Shown: positions 62,947 to 64,000 of the stretch, piece by piece
Position numbering within the stretch: the stretch's first letter is position 1
How the letters are laid out: each line of letters opens with the position of its first letter
From: Caulobacter zeae
GTDB lineage: Bacteria > Pseudomonadota > Alphaproteobacteria > Caulobacterales > Caulobacteraceae
Assembly: GCF_002858925.1 (NCBI RefSeq)
Contig: NZ_PJRS01000022.1
Location: forward strand, 62,001-126,000
DNA: 64,000 bases
Reading direction: 5' to 3'
Made by a program: the position numbers and the translations under genes
The notes under the pieces: generated by a model
Database searches by the model: none
Told to the model about the DNA's origin: nothing
The model's input: only the letters and a program-made list of their open reading frames with translations

Positions 62947-63375
62947 TTAAAGCACGTCGCGCAGCCAGGCCACCAGGGGAATGTCGGCCGGCGGCATCTC
63001 GTAGTCCGACAACTTGTCCGGCTTCACCCAGGCCATGGCCTTGTGCTCCTTGGCAGTGACCAGCCCCTCCCAGCGCCGCAGCAGATAGAGCGGCATCAGC
63101 AGGTGGAACTTCTCGTAGGTGTGCGAGGCGAAGACGAAGGGCGCCAGGCACGCCTGGGCCACGGTGATGCCCAGCTCCTCGTGCAGTTCGCGGATCAGGC
63201 ATTCCTCGGGCGTCTCGCCCTTCTCGACCTTGCCGCCCGGAAACTCCCACAGGCCGGCCAGCGACTTGCCCTCGGGGCGCTGGCAGATCAGCACCCGCCC
63301 GTCGACGTCGATCAGGGCGGCGGCGGCGACCAGGGCGATGGGGCGGTCGGTGGGAGGAGCGGCTGGCGAGTTCAT
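62947..63375 (-). CDS. mutT: Nudix hydrolase, MutT type (8-oxo-dGTP diphosphatase)
   Basis: A 142-residue Nudix protein. The Nudix box is complete: GGKVEKGETPEECLI with RELHEELGI (about 47-70). The VLICQRPEGKSLAGLWEFPGGKV segment and the C-terminal MAWVKPDKLSDYEMPPADIPLV are characteristic of MutT. Cleanses the nucleotide pool of oxidised GTP. ATG 63375 is the start. Divergent from the PRC-barrel gene and same strand as GH43. Confidence 0.93.
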   Translation of the reverse strand: MNSPAAPPTDRPIALVAAAALIDVDGRVLICQRPEGKSLAGLWEFPGGKVEKGETPEECLIRELHEELGITVAQACLAPFVFASHTYEKFHLLMPLYLLRRWEGLVTAKEHKAMAWVKPDKLSDYEMPPADIPLVAWLRDVL

Positions 63376-63462
63376 GCCCGATCCATCGCGGGCTTTGCCC
63401 AACCTGGCAACTCCCTCTGGGCGACGAACGTTGCCCAAGGGTCATTGCCAAGGAGGAACGCC

Positions 63463-63798
63463 ATGTCGCTGGACGATCGGCTGGTGAAGAGCGGCGACCT
63501 GATCGGGGTCGCGGTCACCGATCCCAAGGGCCACAAGCTGGGCGTGATCCGCGAGGTCTTCGTCGACCGCGACGCCGGCGTCGGCCGCTATGTCGCCGTC
63601 GAACCCGCGGGCCTGTTCACCGGCGGCAAGTACCACCCCCTGCCCTGGCGCATCCTGACCTTCGACGACAAGGCCGAAGCCTACGCCACCGACCTGTCAA
63701 AGGACCGCTTCAAGGACAGCCCCGCCTACGACCGCGACCAGCTGTCGAAGGCGTCCTACGGCTGGGCCGAGCAGGTGGAGCGGTATTTCGAGGGGTAG
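63463..63798 (+). CDS. PRC-barrel domain protein
   Basis: A 111-residue protein consisting of one PRC-barrel (about 10-75: KLGVIREVFVDRDAGVGRYVAVEPAGLF, KYHPLPWRIL) and a C-terminal helical tail (DRDQLSKASYGWAEQVERYFEG). Such proteins are stress-related or help RNA processing or photosynthetic assembly; here the role is unknown. AAGGAGGAACGCC precedes the ATG: the best ribosome site in the window, suggesting strong translation. Convergent with the partial gene at the right edge. Confidence 0.87.
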   Translation: MSLDDRLVKSGDLIGVAVTDPKGHKLGVIREVFVDRDAGVGRYVAVEPAGLFTGGKYHPLPWRILTFDDKAEAYATDLSKDRFKDSPAYDRDQLSKASYGWAEQVERYFEG

Positions 63799-63825
63799 AG
63801 GCGTCTTTTCAGCCTCCTCTACCCA

Positions 63826-64000
63826 CTATTTCACGGCCTGAACATTGAATCGAAAGACGTAGTCCTCGTCGTTCCATCGGCCGACCACCTCCACTGTGTA
63901 GGGAGGGCTGATTTTTGGCTTGGCGACGATAATCTGCCCACCGAAGGCGTGATCCGGCTCGACCGTTGTCGTTTGCAGGATGGAATCGCTCAATCGGTTC
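63826..64000 (-). CDS. C-terminal end of an unidentified gene, start beyond the window
   Basis: The last 57-58 codons of an open frame that stops at TAG (63826-63828). The translation ends DYVFRFNVQAVK, with DHAFGGQIIVAKP and PYTVEVVGRWN: beta-rich, typical of an exported or Ig-like domain. It was missed by start-to-stop ORF searching because the start is off the edge. Function unknown. Convergent with the PRC-barrel gene. Confidence 0.65.
   Translation of the reverse strand, partial: NRLSDSILQTTTVEPDHAFGGQIIVAKPKISPPYTVEVVGRWNDEDYVFRFNVQAVK

Overview
The window is GC-rich, gene-dense chromosomal DNA from an alphaproteobacterium, most likely Caulobacter or a close relative. The support is: groESL behind a CIRCE element, petABC, a DUF4167 protein, a DUF1178/Nit/GrxC/ComF cluster, a very large TonB-dependent receptor of the Xanthomonas/Caulobacter type next to flavin-dependent halogenases, and an HWE-type histidine kinase. 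No rRNA, tRNA, CRISPR array, insertion sequence or phage gene was recognised.

Layout. 1-4400: a serine protease cut by the window edge, an exported protein, a DNA alkyl-transferase and small redox/membrane/VOC genes. 4489-6684: heat-shock groESL unit with promoter, CIRCE and terminator. 6781-8876: a TonB_C/DUF2059 protein, a small protein and a PiuC-type dioxygenase. 9021-19634: probable glycoside-acquisition locus with two tandem flavin halogenases, a TonB receptor, a LacI regulator and a secreted GH3 glucosidase/xylosidase. 19725-25217: exported and OsmC proteins, petABC (bc1 complex), trmL and an OmpA-like lipoprotein. 25639-38278: clpB, DUF4167, prmC and prfA with accessory genes between them (M48 lipoprotein, HWE kinase plus receiver, ParDE, MOSC, YihY, GNAT). 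38458-48317: accessory enzymes, a LysE/MocR divergent pair, ispG, a RodZ-like protein and ptsP. 48497-54721: glycine-zipper protein, DMT exporter, AraC regulator, lysC, ubiG and VapBC. 54773-64000: two more glycine-zipper proteins, a dienelactone hydrolase, the comF-grxC-nit-DUF1178 run, a methyltransferase, a GH43 enzyme, MutT and a PRC-barrel protein; a gene runs off the right edge.

How it fits together. Read right to left on the minus strand, comF, grxC, nit, DUF1178, lysC, ptsP, prfA, prmC, DUF4167 and clpB (with ubiG divergent from lysC) look like a conserved alphaproteobacterial backbone opened at several joints by accessory genes, including two toxin-antitoxin modules. The receptor/halogenase/LacI/GH3 block is a self-contained nutrient-uptake unit with a near-palindromic operator candidate between receptor and regulator. 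Seven copies of an intergenic double-hairpin element lie between genes; their hairpin stems differ between copies but stay base-paired. They and two other hairpin repeats are the most unusual non-coding content.
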